Position numbers and translations under genes: made by a program
Source: Lachnospiraceae bacterium
GTDB taxonomy: Bacteria > Bacillota > Clostridia > Lachnospirales > Lachnospiraceae
DNA length: 64,000 nt
Assembly (NCBI GenBank): GCA_017469935.1
Contig: JAFUFL010000008.1
Span: 19,746 to 83,745 of the forward strand
Direction: 5' to 3'
In this document: piece after piece, positions 39,798 through 48,523 of the stretch
How the letters are laid out: each line of letters begins with the position of its first letter
How positions within the stretch are numbered: position 1 is the stretch's first letter
The notes under the pieces: model-generated
Database searches by the model: none
The model's input: the letters and a program-made list of their open reading frames with translations, nothing else
What the model was told of the DNA's origin: nothing

Positions 39798-39951
39798 TAC
39801 TGCTTCCGTGATGGGGCACAGGCAAAATAGCAATTGTCTGTAAAGCTTTGCATAGAAGTGGCTCATAGAAATATCCTATAGAAATTATCTATGGAATGCA
39901 TAAGAAAGTATGTATAACAACATATAACCCGGTGTGCTACACTAAAATCAG

Positions 39952-39983
39952 AGTAACTGTTCACAATGTGGACAGTTACTTTT
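39952..39983 (+). terminator. Hairpin with T-run upstream of the CHR pair
   Basis: AGTAACTGT..CAC/GTG..ACAGTTACT followed by TTT. It either ends the SLC13 operon or attenuates the CHR unit; an extended -10-like TGCTACACT lies just upstream (about 39935). Confidence 0.7.
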
Positions 39984-40000
39984 GTATAGAGGATCAATTT

Positions 40001-40115
40001 ATAACTCAGATGGGATGTTCCCCGCTGAGTTATATGATGCACACGCGTGCGGAAAGGAAGATGCTGCCAAAGAGCAGCCCGCACGCGGCGCAGCGGCTCG
40101 CTCTGCGAGCCTTGA
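40001..40115. repeat. Repeat unit B with leading hairpin, upstream of the CHR pair
   Basis: An ATAACTCAG/CTGAGTTAT hairpin (40001-40033, inner GGGA/TCCC) is followed by the 80-bp GC-rich unit beginning GATGCACACGCGTGCGG and ending GCGAGCCTTGA. The same hairpin plus the unit's first 19 bases recurs right after the second CHR gene (41251-41305), and the long unit recurs at 59347-59842. Confidence 0.8.
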
Positions 40116-40141
40116 AAAACCAGTCTCAGGTGCAGGCACAC

Positions 40142-40696
40142 ATGAAAAGTATTGATAAATTAAAAAAAGGACTTTTGCTTTTCCTGTTCTTTTTCAAGAT
40201 CGGCTGTTTCACATTCGGGGGCGGCTGGGCTATTTTGGCACAGATGGAGCAGGAATTTGTAGACAAGAGGCAGTGGATCACCAAGGCGGAACTGCTGGAG
40301 ATGGTGGCGGTGGGCAAATCGGTCCCGGGCATTATGATCACCAATATCAGTATGCTGTTCGGCTATCATGTGGGCGGCATTTTCGGCGGGATCTGTACGG
40401 TGGTGGGAATCACCTGCCCGGCCATCCTGATCTTGTCCATAGTGACCGTATTTTACAATTCGCTGAAGGACAATTACTGGGTCATGGCGGCCATGACGGG
40501 CATTCGGGCGGCGGTCATTCCCATCATAGCGAGCGCGGCGCTGTCGCTGGGAAAGGACGCGCTCAGAAGCAGGATGGCAGTCCTCGTTCTGATCGTCGGC
40601 TTTGCCATGTATATGATGGGCGTCAGCAATATCATCCTGGTCCTGATGGCCATCGGGATCGGGCTTGTCTATCACTTTGCGAGGGTTAAAGTATGA
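40142..40696 (+). CDS. chrA: Half-size CHR (chromate-type) transporter, first subunit
   Basis: 184 residues. KIGCFTFGGGWAILAQMEQEFV and MVAVGKSVPGIM match the CHR domain. The start is uncertain: this ATG is the first before the domain but has only a weak AGG site, and the open frame extends upstream through the repeat. It overlaps the second half-size gene by 4 bases, the usual arrangement of paired short CHR proteins. The true substrate in fermenters is unknown; chromate export is a name from the family. Confidence 0.8.
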   Translation: MKSIDKLKKGLLLFLFFFKIGCFTFGGGWAILAQMEQEFVDKRQWITKAELLEMVAVGKSVPGIMITNISMLFGYHVGGIFGGICTVVGITCPAILILSIVTVFYNSLKDNYWVMAAMTGIRAAVIPIIASAALSLGKDALRSRMAVLVLIVGFAMYMMGVSNIILVLMAIGIGLVYHFARVKV

Positions 40697-41253
40697 TCTA
40701 TCTGCAGCTTTTTATTTCTTTTATGAAGATCGGATTCACGAGCTTCGGCGGAATGTCCATGATCCCGCTGATCCTGGAGGAGATGCAGACCCACGGGTGG
40801 ATGTCCTCGGAGGACCTGTCCAATCTGGTCGCGATCGCGGAGATGACGCCGGGGCCTTTAGGACTCAACTGCGCGACCTTCACCGGAACGCAGACGGCGG
40901 GACCGCTGGGCGGACTCATCGCGGTCCTTGGTGTGCTCACGCCGGCTTTTACGCTGACGCTGCTCGTCGCGGCCTTTTTTGAAAAATTCAAGGACAGCGC
41001 TGTGGTGCGAACGATTATGGGCTTTGTCAAGCCGGTCTGCATCGCCATGCTAATGGGAGTCCTGGTCACTCTGGGCAGAGATACATTCTGGGCGGAGGGA
41101 GGCGGAATTCTGCCGTTTTCCATCCTGATCAGCGCGCTGATGATGTTTATTCTGGTGAGATTCAAGTGGAGTGTGCCCAAGGTGATCATGAGCTCGGCGC
41201 TGCTGGGCATTGTGTTCTACGGCATTCTGCCGCTGGCGGGTGTGGGGCATTAA
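40693..41253 (+). CDS. chrA: Half-size CHR (chromate-type) transporter, second subunit
   Basis: 186 residues. KIGFTSFGGMSMIPLILEEM and AEMTPGPLGLNCATF are the CHR motifs. ATGA overlap with the first subunit indicates coupled translation. Its TAA stop codon lies at the first bases of a repeat element, which suggests the repeat abuts or was fitted to the gene end. Confidence 0.83.
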   Translation: MIYLQLFISFMKIGFTSFGGMSMIPLILEEMQTHGWMSSEDLSNLVAIAEMTPGPLGLNCATFTGTQTAGPLGGLIAVLGVLTPAFTLTLLVAAFFEKFKDSAVVRTIMGFVKPVCIAMLMGVLVTLGRDTFWAEGGGILPFSILISALMMFILVRFKWSVPKVIMSSALLGIVFYGILPLAGVGH

Positions 41254-41305
41254 CTCAGGAGGGAGACAATTCCCTCTGAGCTCAAGGATGTACACGCGTG
41301 CGGGA
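41251..41305. repeat. Partial repeat unit B after the CHR pair
   Basis: Hairpin AACTCAG..GGGA/TCCC..CTGAG followed by GATGTACACGCGTGCGG, matching 40003-40052. It supplies the stop codon of the second CHR gene and may act as its transcript end. Beyond it, 41306-41400 holds nothing I recognise. Confidence 0.75.
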
Positions 41306-41400
41306 TAGCAGTGATTTGTCTTGAGGAAAAGAGGAGAGACCGGGCATGCACAAGATGGCAGGAAATTCTGCACAGTTCAGCCGCGCGGCGGCGATTTTGA

Positions 41401-41925
41401 TCAATTCATTGGGGCCTCTTCCAGCATTTTCATAACAGCTTTTTGCATCTCCGCAACGGAATGGGCCCGTGCCCGTGCGCATTCCTGGGCCTGCCTGCCG
41501 CAGATCAGGCATTTGCGAAAGCGCGGGCGGGAGAGCTTCTCTCCATTTATATTGATGACATCCATATCAAACAGGCGCCCGAGCGGGTGCCTGTTTTCGA
41601 TTTCCATAGTCAGTTCCTTGACTACTGCGGCGTCTGCGTCGACCGCCGCGATCCACTCGTCGCCGGTGGGCTCCGCGATGTCAAAAGACTGCAAAACAGC
41701 AATGGATTCCTTTTCCAGCTCCTTGATCAAGGCCGCCCGGCCATCCAGAAAAGCGGCCCGGATCTGTGCATTGGTCTTAATGGGACCCGGAATGTTCATG
41801 CAGAAGGATATGACGGGGCGCCCGTACCCGCGCAGAAGCTCATTCTGCACATTTGTCCGGCGCTCCCGGCAATTCAGCATCTGCGGCAGGTCGATTTCCG
41901 TGCCTTCCATCTTCCATTCTTCCAT
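41401..41925 (-). CDS. citX: Apo-citrate lyase phosphoribosyl-dephospho-CoA transferase
   Basis: Attaches the prosthetic-group precursor to CitD. 174 residues from MEEWKMEGTEIDL; AAGGGGG precedes that ATG, while an earlier in-frame ATG overlaps citC. HPLGRLFDMDVININGEKLSR is the CitX signature, and the C-terminal CLICGRQAQECARARAHS is also typical. It follows citC by 22 bases and belongs to the same unit. citG is not in the window and is not fused here. Confidence 0.93.
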   Translation of the reverse strand: MEEWKMEGTEIDLPQMLNCRERRTNVQNELLRGYGRPVISFCMNIPGPIKTNAQIRAAFLDGRAALIKELEKESIAVLQSFDIAEPTGDEWIAAVDADAAVVKELTMEIENRHPLGRLFDMDVININGEKLSRPRFRKCLICGRQAQECARARAHSVAEMQKAVMKMLEEAPMN

Positions 41926-41947
41926 GTTGGCTTTCCCCCTTGTTTTA

Positions 41948-43012
41948 TCAGTAGTGGACGACATTTTCCTCCGCGCGGATCTTTGCGAGCACCGGCGCTG
42001 CTTCTTTACTCATAAACCAGCGCAGGGTGCTCTCGGGGACCAGCGCCTTCAGGCCGTCGAAATCGCCGGCTTTGAGGAGCTGCCGAACGGTGGAGGCGCT
42101 GATGGGGGCGCCGGCGGCCGTGTCAGCCGTCTTTCTGGGAACGATGACGCAGTTGAGTCCCGCCTTGGGGAGCTCTTCCTGCATAATGCGGTTGTAGATG
42201 CCGGTCACAAGGCTGGTGGGCTCTTCGCCGACGTAACGGGTCTGAATGCCCAGGGCTTTCGCTATTTTGACAAAGACCTGCAGGTCGAGCCAGGCGTGGC
42301 TCTCAATGACGGCGGTCTCGTCCTTCTGGAAATAGCTGGGGAAGGTCGCGCTGCTGATCACATAGGGGCCGCTCTCGTGGTAGATGATGCCCGGAAGATG
42401 CGCGGTGCCTTCCATGATGAGGCGCTTGCGAACGGCAAAGGGCACGAGCGATGCGTCCTCGCTGACCATAAATAGGTGGACGACGTCGTTCTCGCGGCAG
42501 GCCTTTTCCACCAGGTACAGGTGGCCCAGCGTGAAAGGATTGGCGTTCATGACGATGGCGGCCGAGGACTTCGCGCCGGCCATAGAGGCGGATTCTTGCT
42601 GCAGTCTCTTCAAATATTCCGCAAAGCCGGTGCGCCGGTTTTCCATAAAGACGATCCGGCCGTCGATGCGGACGATCTCGCTGAAACCGAGATCGCCGAA
42701 GAACTTGGCGGAATCGCACTTGGTGTACAGAAACAGGTGGCTGTGACCGCACTCAAATTCGCGGCCGACCAGGTGGGTTACGATCTCGTTCATGAGGCCT
42801 TCGCCCTGATGGGAACTGCTGACGGCCATGCAGCGGAGCGTGTTTCCGAAGCAGCTTCCCGTGGCGATGATGTTCATGTCCTCGTCGTACATGGCGCAGG
42901 TATAGTCGAGATTGGCGTCCCGGCGGATGCCTTCGGCCTGCAGCAGACGGTCAATCTGCTCGCGGGCGAAGCGGTCGGACGGGCGGACCTCAGAGATGTA
43001 ATAATCAGACAT
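41948..43012 (-). CDS. citC: Citrate lyase ligase (acetate:SH-citrate lyase)
   Basis: Acetylates the CitD prosthetic group to activate citrate lyase. 354 residues: N-terminal GNAT-like domain (CMAVSSSHQGEGLMNEI) and cytidylyltransferase-like domain with VMNANPFTLGHLYLVEKA. AAAGGAG is 7 bases before the ATG. First gene of citC-citX, 18 kb from citDEF. Confidence 0.95.
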   Translation of the reverse strand: MSDYYISEVRPSDRFAREQIDRLLQAEGIRRDANLDYTCAMYDEDMNIIATGSCFGNTLRCMAVSSSHQGEGLMNEIVTHLVGREFECGHSHLFLYTKCDSAKFFGDLGFSEIVRIDGRIVFMENRRTGFAEYLKRLQQESASMAGAKSSAAIVMNANPFTLGHLYLVEKACRENDVVHLFMVSEDASLVPFAVRKRLIMEGTAHLPGIIYHESGPYVISSATFPSYFQKDETAVIESHAWLDLQVFVKIAKALGIQTRYVGEEPTSLVTGIYNRIMQEELPKAGLNCVIVPRKTADTAAGAPISASTVRQLLKAGDFDGLKALVPESTLRWFMSKEAAPVLAKIRAEENVVHY

Positions 43013-43028
43013 ATGAATTCTCCTTTAC

Positions 43029-43075
43029 AAAAATTCGGGAGCCACAGCACAATTTATGCTGCGCGGCTTCACCCG
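43029..43075 (-). terminator. Terminator after hflX
   Basis: CGGG..AGCC..AGCA/TGCT..GGCT..CCG on the minus strand followed by ATTTTTG. The stem includes the last codons of hflX and ends 17 bases before the citC start codon. Confidence 0.8.
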
Positions 43076-44448
43076 AGCGCTTTCTCTACCTGATCCGCAG
43101 TTGCCTTGTCGCACTCCGCGGTGATCCTGGTACCCTCCGATGTATATTCTGTCTGTAAAACCAGAGATCTTTCCATCAAAAAGGACACAAGACTTCCCCG
43201 GTCATACGGGATGAGAAAGGTCCGGACGGTCCTCTCCGCATGGAGAATTTCAAAGATCGTCTTACACAGGCAGTCGATGGAACGGCTGTCTTTGGCGCAG
43301 AGATAGAGGTTCACATTGCTTATTCCTGCGACACTCTGCTCTACGGCCCCCGAGATGGGATAGGAGATGGGCGGGTCGCACAGATCCGCCTTGTTGTAGA
43401 CCGTGATCATGGGAATCTGCCCGGCTCCGATCTCATCGATGATCCTTTTAGTGACTTCAATATGCTTGCGGCAATGCGGGTCGGAACCGTCTACCACCTG
43501 TACGAGAAGATCTGCCTGTGTGGTCTCTTCGAGCGTCGATTTAAATGCCTCGACAAGGGAGGTGGGCAGCTTGTGGATAAAGCCGACGGTGTCGGAGAGC
43601 AGAAAATCCTGTCCTTTGGCCACATTGATGCGCCTTACGGTCGTGTCCAGTGTGGCAAAGAGCATGTCCGCTTCGAAGACCTGCCGCTTATCCGGCTCGC
43701 CTTCCGCAGGCGCGTCGGTCGAGTATTGCGTCAGCATTGCGTTCATGATCGTAGACTTACCGGCGTTGGTGTATCCCACAAGTGATACGAGAGGAAGCCG
43801 GGAATTCTGTCTCTTCTTGCGCTGGGTGGCGCGCTCGCGGCTGACATTTTTGAGTTCTTTGGTCAGCTCACTGAGGCGGTGGTCAATGGTGCGGCGGTCG
43901 ATCTCCAGCTGTGTTTCGCCCTCGCCCTTTGCGGACATGGAGCCGGAAGCGCCGCCCTGGCGGTTCTGGGTCTCCCACATGCCGATCAGCCTGGGCTTTA
44001 AGTAGCGGAGTTTGGCAAGCTCTACCTGCAGCCGCGCCTCTCTGCTCCGTGCCCGCCGCTCAAAGATCTCAAGGATCAGAGCAGTCCGGTCCATCACAGG
44101 GAGCTTTAAAATTTTTTGCAGGTTGCGGATCTGGGAAGGGGACAGCGTGTCATTGAAGATGACCCGCTCCGCACCGAACATTTCCGCGCCGATCCGAATC
44201 TCGTCCGCCTTTCCGGCTCCCACATAGAGACCGGTATTGATATGGGCAAGAGACTGGGTCACGGTGTCCACCGGATTCATCTCGCAGGCTTTTGCAAGCT
44301 CGGCCAGTTCTTTCAAGGAGTGGTGAAATTCTTCCTCCGAAACCGGCTTCTCCACATCCGTCTCGCGCACCCCCACCAGAATTACGGGTTCTCTGTCGTC
44401 ACCTTCATAAGTTTTCCATATATCGTTTGCTCCGAAAAAGGCTGCCAT
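43069..44448 (-). CDS. hflX: Ribosome-associated GTPase HflX
   Basis: 459 residues from MAAFFGANDIWKTYEGDD; AAAGGA lies upstream, and a frame reaching 44610 has no supported start. Domains: N-terminal HflX domain with GETQLEIDRRTIDHR, then a G domain with GYTNAGKSTIMNAM (P-loop), DTVGFIHKLP and NKADL. It splits or rescues ribosomes under stress. No functional link with the cit genes is evident. Confidence 0.95.
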   Translation of the reverse strand: MAAFFGANDIWKTYEGDDREPVILVGVRETDVEKPVSEEEFHHSLKELAELAKACEMNPVDTVTQSLAHINTGLYVGAGKADEIRIGAEMFGAERVIFNDTLSPSQIRNLQKILKLPVMDRTALILEIFERRARSREARLQVELAKLRYLKPRLIGMWETQNRQGGASGSMSAKGEGETQLEIDRRTIDHRLSELTKELKNVSRERATQRKKRQNSRLPLVSLVGYTNAGKSTIMNAMLTQYSTDAPAEGEPDKRQVFEADMLFATLDTTVRRINVAKGQDFLLSDTVGFIHKLPTSLVEAFKSTLEETTQADLLVQVVDGSDPHCRKHIEVTKRIIDEIGAGQIPMITVYNKADLCDPPISYPISGAVEQSVAGISNVNLYLCAKDSRSIDCLCKTIFEILHAERTVRTFLIPYDRGSLVSFLMERSLVLQTEYTSEGTRITAECDKATADQVEKALG

Positions 44449-44713
44449 TCGGTAAAGTCCTTTCTGATCATCAAAGTTTCTCAAACTAGATACTGCACGA
44501 GAGTTATTATAACAGATTCGGAAATAAAGGGATGCGCCGAATGTGATATTGGGACGATTCCGATGACATACAGCGCTCCTTTTGCGAACAAAGAATGACA
44601 TTTCACGCAAGATCAGCAGCAGCGGCAGCGACGAGTGTATAATGTAAATATATCAAAAGATGTATGGAAAGGTGGGCCGAAGAGGCACGCCGGGATTAAA
44701 AAAGGGGGCTCTT

Positions 44714-46180
44714 ATGAAAACAATGCAAGCATTTAACCCGTATCTTCCCAGCTGGGAGTATGTTCCGGACGCGGAGCCGCATATTGTCGACGGCAGGGTG
44801 TATATCTACGGTTCGCACGATCTCTTTAACGGACTGAACTTCTGTCTGGGAGATTATGTGTGCTGGTCCGCACCGGTAGATGATCTCGGAAACTGGACCT
44901 ATCACGGCGTGATCTACAAGAGAGAGCAGGATCCCGCCGCTCCGCGCATTCGCATGACGAACGGACTTGCGGCGCCGGACATGGTGGTAGGTGACGACGG
45001 AAGATATTATCTTTACTATTTCATGGGCGGCACCAAGATGATCTCCGTCGCAGTGTGTGACGAGCCCGCCGGCAAGTATGAGTTCTACGGCTATGTCAAG
45101 TATCAGGACGGAACGCCAATCGGCAAAAGAAATGAGCCTTTCCAGTTCGATCCCGGGTGCCTGAAGGATGACGACGGAAGACTGTATCTGTACACGGGAT
45201 TTGCTTTCGGCGGAAACCCGATCCTTCTGGACGGCAGCAAGCCCACCGAGCACGGCCCGATGTGGTTCGAGATCGATACGAAGGACATGTTGACGGTGAT
45301 CTCCGGCGACGAGATCCAGTACATCGGCGTCAAGACCGGCGAGGAAGCCAAGGGAACGCCTTACGAGGAGCAGCCTTTCGGCGAGGCGAGCTCCATGCGC
45401 AAATTCGGCGACACCTATTACTTCATTTACAGCTCGCTCAACAGCCACAATCTCTGCTACGCGACCAGCAAGAGCCCCACGTCCGGATTCGAGTACGGCG
45501 GCATCCTGGTCTCCTGCGGCGACATCGGACTTCCCGGCGTTCCGGATCCGGAGCACGCGAGAAATTCGACCGGCAATACGCACGGAAGCCTGATCGAGAT
45601 CAACGGCAAGTACTATATTTTCTACCACAGGCACACAAACCGCAAGCAGTCCTCCAGACAGGCCTGCGCGGAGGAGATCCGCTTCGAGGACGGTAAGTTC
45701 TATCAGGCGGAGATGACTTCCTGCGGACTCAACGGAGGCCCCCTCATCGGCAAGGGATGCTATCCGACGGCCATCGCCTGCAATGTTTACGGCAAAAACG
45801 GAACCAGATTCATGTCCATGATCAAGTTCCGCAAGGGATGCAATCCTTTCATCACGCAGCGCGGAGGCGACCGCGAAGAAGGCGAGCCGCAGTACGTCTC
45901 GAACTTCTGCACGGACTGCACGGTCGGCTTTAAATATTTTGACCTCAGAGATACGAAGACGGTGACCGTCAATCTCCAGGGCTACGGCGACGGCTGCGCA
46001 GTGGTCATCCGGACGCAGGAGAAGGGCGATGTGATCTGCCGCATTCCGGTGCACACCTGCAAGCAGCCGGAAGATTTCACAGGAAAGCTTCCCGAGGGAC
46101 TGGGCGAAAAAGAGGCCCTGTACTTCAGCGTTGAGGGCAAGGGCGGAACCTTCGACTTTAATTCCTTCACTTTGGACTGA
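44714..46180 (+). CDS. Glycoside hydrolase family 43 enzyme
   Basis: 488 residues from MKTMQAFNPYLPSWEYVPD, after AAAGGGGG. The five-bladed propeller motifs are clear: PHIVDGRVYIYGSHD (first blade, catalytic Asp region), GLAAPDMVVGDDGRYYLYY, FQFDPGCLKDDDGRLYLYTG and EASSMRKFGDTYYFIYS (with the Glu), GNTHGSLIEINGKYYIFYHRHT. A C-terminal beta domain (about 370-488) resembles a CBM6-type module. No signal peptide, so it acts on imported oligosaccharides, probably arabinose- or xylose-containing. A TATAAT with no -35 at about 44638 suggests regulated expression. GPH symporter and LytTR system follow. Confidence 0.9.
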   Translation: MKTMQAFNPYLPSWEYVPDAEPHIVDGRVYIYGSHDLFNGLNFCLGDYVCWSAPVDDLGNWTYHGVIYKREQDPAAPRIRMTNGLAAPDMVVGDDGRYYLYYFMGGTKMISVAVCDEPAGKYEFYGYVKYQDGTPIGKRNEPFQFDPGCLKDDDGRLYLYTGFAFGGNPILLDGSKPTEHGPMWFEIDTKDMLTVISGDEIQYIGVKTGEEAKGTPYEEQPFGEASSMRKFGDTYYFIYSSLNSHNLCYATSKSPTSGFEYGGILVSCGDIGLPGVPDPEHARNSTGNTHGSLIEINGKYYIFYHRHTNRKQSSRQACAEEIRFEDGKFYQAEMTSCGLNGGPLIGKGCYPTAIACNVYGKNGTRFMSMIKFRKGCNPFITQRGGDREEGEPQYVSNFCTDCTVGFKYFDLRDTKTVTVNLQGYGDGCAVVIRTQEKGDVICRIPVHTCKQPEDFTGKLPEGLGEKEALYFSVEGKGGTFDFNSFTLD

Positions 46181-46233
46181 TCGGCTGCCGTTGATTGAAA
46201 TCTGCTAAAATATTGACTCATAAGAGAACCACA

Positions 46234-46274
46234 ACAGGGAGATCACGCCTGACCGGCGTGTTTTCCCTGTGTTT
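46234..46274 (+). terminator. Terminator after the GH43 gene
   Basis: ACAGGGA..ACGC/GCGT..TCCCTGT followed by GTTT. Confidence 0.8.
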
Positions 46275-46300
46275 ACGCTACTGTAAAAAAGTGATATAAT
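46272..46300 (+). promoter_or_regulatory. Promoter of the first LytTR system; leaderless transcript
   Basis: TTTACG (46272-46277) and TATAAT (46295-46300), 17-base spacing. The ATG of the response regulator is at 46308, where transcription should start, and no ribosome site exists between. Confidence 0.7.
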
Positions 46301-46307
46301 TTTTGCC

Positions 46308-47018
46308 ATGAAAGTAGCAATCGTAGAAGACGAACTTCATACACGCAGGGAAATACGAAGGCTTCTTGAAAGATATTCCGCCGAGAACGGAGCGTCTTTT
46401 CAGATCACAGAATTCGCGGACGGAGACAGCATCACGGAACACTATTCGGGCGGTTATGACCTGATTCTCATGGATATTGAGATGCCCTTTGTGGACGGCA
46501 TGACGGCAGCGGGAGAGATCAGAAAGGCGGACCAGGAGGTCACGATCATTTTTATCACCAATGCGCCGCAGTACGCCATAAAGGGATACAAGGTAGGTGC
46601 GCTCGACTATATTTTGAAACCGGTGAGTTATTATGCCTTTTCGGAGTCGATTCGGCGCGCGGTCATGAAGATCAAGGCGCGCAGGCCGGACGAGGACTAT
46701 ATCACGGTCTCTGTAAAAGGCGGTGCGCGAAAGATCGGGGTCAGTTCCATCGACTATGTGGAAGTGATCGACCACGATCTGTTTTTCCATGTCGGAGAGG
46801 AACTGATCGAGACGCGCGGAACGATCAGCGAAGTGGAGAACAAACTGGCCTCCCATCATTTTTTTAAGTGCAATAAGGGATGCCTCATCAATCTCGCGAA
46901 GGTGACAGGATATCACAAGAGCGATGTGATCGTAGGAAAGAACACGCTGCCTGTGAGCCGCGCAAGGAAAAAGCCGCTTCAGGAGGCCATCCACGAATAT
47001 CTGGATGGAGTGACATGA
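46308..47018 (+). CDS. LytTR-family response regulator
   Basis: 236 residues: receiver with acceptor Asp56 in LILMDIEMPFVDG, followed by a LytTR DNA-binding domain (YITVSVKGGARKIGVSSIDYVEV; FKCNKGCLINLAKV; LPVSRARKK). Forms a system with the adjacent GHKL kinase 13 bases downstream. Probably translated from a leaderless mRNA. Likely targets are the flanking GH43 and GPH genes (inference). Confidence 0.94.
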   Translation: MKVAIVEDELHTRREIRRLLERYSAENGASFQITEFADGDSITEHYSGGYDLILMDIEMPFVDGMTAAGEIRKADQEVTIIFITNAPQYAIKGYKVGALDYILKPVSYYAFSESIRRAVMKIKARRPDEDYITVSVKGGARKIGVSSIDYVEVIDHDLFFHVGEELIETRGTISEVENKLASHHFFKCNKGCLINLAKVTGYHKSDVIVGKNTLPVSRARKKPLQEAIHEYLDGVT

Positions 47019-47031
47019 GAGGGGTCAGAAA

Positions 47032-48339
47032 ATGCATACAGAACTTTCACATACCCCCGGAATCTTATATGCAATCGCCTACTGGCTCTCGGCAATGCTC
47101 TACTGCCGATTTCTGCCGGAGCGGGTGAAGGGAATGAAACGCCGTCTTATTGCGGCGTTCTTTTTTGTCCTGCTCTGCGGATTTATGACGCTCACGGATC
47201 ATCCGCCGGTCTATCTCTTCTTTCTTTTTGTATCCATTGAGATCGGCATGATCTATCTGCTGATGTACCTTCTGTGCGACATGCCGCCCGGAAAGACGGT
47301 CTACTACTGCGCGAGGGCGTTTATGCTGGGAGAGCTGGCGACTTCCCTGGGGTGGCTCCTCTATTTTTACAGCGTCACCCGACTGGGCGCCAAGGCTTCT
47401 CTGCCCTTCATGTGCATGCTCATTGCCGCCGTTTACTTTGTTGTATTCGGCATCATCTATATCCTGGAGAAGCGGCAGGAGAAGGACGCCCGGCTCCTGG
47501 AGCTCGGAGGCCGGGATATCGCGGGGGCTCTGGTGATCGCAGCGAGCACTTATCTCGTCTCCAATATCAGTTTCGCGGTGGCCAATACGCCGTTTTCCAT
47601 GCGCTACAGCAACGAGATCTTCATTATGCGGACGCTCACGGATTTTGGCGGCGTAATCATTCTGCTTCTGTACCACAACCTGCTCGTAGAGGTCAGCGCC
47701 AGGACGGAGGCCGAACTGGAGCAGCAGCTCCTGCAGATGCAGTACAGCAATTACCAGATCTCGCAGGAGAGCATCGACCTGATCAATCAGAAATATCACG
47801 ATCTCAAGCACCAGATCGCCGCGCTCCGCTACGAGCTCAACGATGAAGAAAAGTACGGCTATCTGACGCAGATGGAGGACGAGATCCGCCAGTACGAGGC
47901 GGAGAACAAGACAGGCAACAAGGTCCTGGACACGATTCTAACGGCCAAGAGCCTCGTCTGCCAGAACCAGAGAATCTCCATGAACGTCGTGGCGGACGGC
48001 ACGCTCCTTTCTTTCATGAGCACCATGGACCTGAGCGCGCTGTTTGGAAATGCGCTCGACAACGCGATCCGGGGAGCGGCCAGCGTGGCCGATGAGAACG
48101 AGCGCCTGATCCGGGTCGTAGTCTGCGAGCAGATGGGCTTCGTCCTTGTCAAAATAGAGAACCGCTACGCGGGGGAAGTGCGCTTCGACGGCAAGGACCT
48201 GATCACCACCAAGAACAACAAGGACTATCACGGGTACGGCGTCAAGAGCATCCGCAAGACGGTTGAGAAATATGACGGGACGGTTACGATCCGGACACAA
48301 GACGGGTGGTTTTTGCTGAGCATATTGTTCCCGAGATGA
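47032..48339 (+). CDS. AgrC-like sensor kinase (GHKL ATPase)
   Basis: 435 residues: six hydrophobic segments (about 10-215), a coiled region with the His-containing QKYHDLKHQIAALRYEL, and a GHKL ATPase domain (LFGNALDNAIRGA; GYGVKSIRKTVEKY). Paralogue of 60719-62047; both begin with the TPG(I/V)xYAxxYWLS pattern. Such kinases often sense peptides, but position here suggests a link to sugar use. Confidence 0.92.
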   Translation: MHTELSHTPGILYAIAYWLSAMLYCRFLPERVKGMKRRLIAAFFFVLLCGFMTLTDHPPVYLFFLFVSIEIGMIYLLMYLLCDMPPGKTVYYCARAFMLGELATSLGWLLYFYSVTRLGAKASLPFMCMLIAAVYFVVFGIIYILEKRQEKDARLLELGGRDIAGALVIAASTYLVSNISFAVANTPFSMRYSNEIFIMRTLTDFGGVIILLLYHNLLVEVSARTEAELEQQLLQMQYSNYQISQESIDLINQKYHDLKHQIAALRYELNDEEKYGYLTQMEDEIRQYEAENKTGNKVLDTILTAKSLVCQNQRISMNVVADGTLLSFMSTMDLSALFGNALDNAIRGAASVADENERLIRVVVCEQMGFVLVKIENRYAGEVRFDGKDLITTKNNKDYHGYGVKSIRKTVEKYDGTVTIRTQDGWFLLSILFPR

Positions 48340-48523
48340 CCGGCAGATCCGGTTTTTGCTGAGCATATAGTTCCGGGCCTGACCGGTAAATCCGGTTTTT
48401 CGCCGGGTCTCCGGGACGTTCACGGCAGTTTCCGTACCGTTTGCGTACATGGCGCTCTTTCGGGGTGAAAATAAAGTACTATATAATCATCAGTAATGCC
48501 AATCTGACATGGAGGGGGAGATT

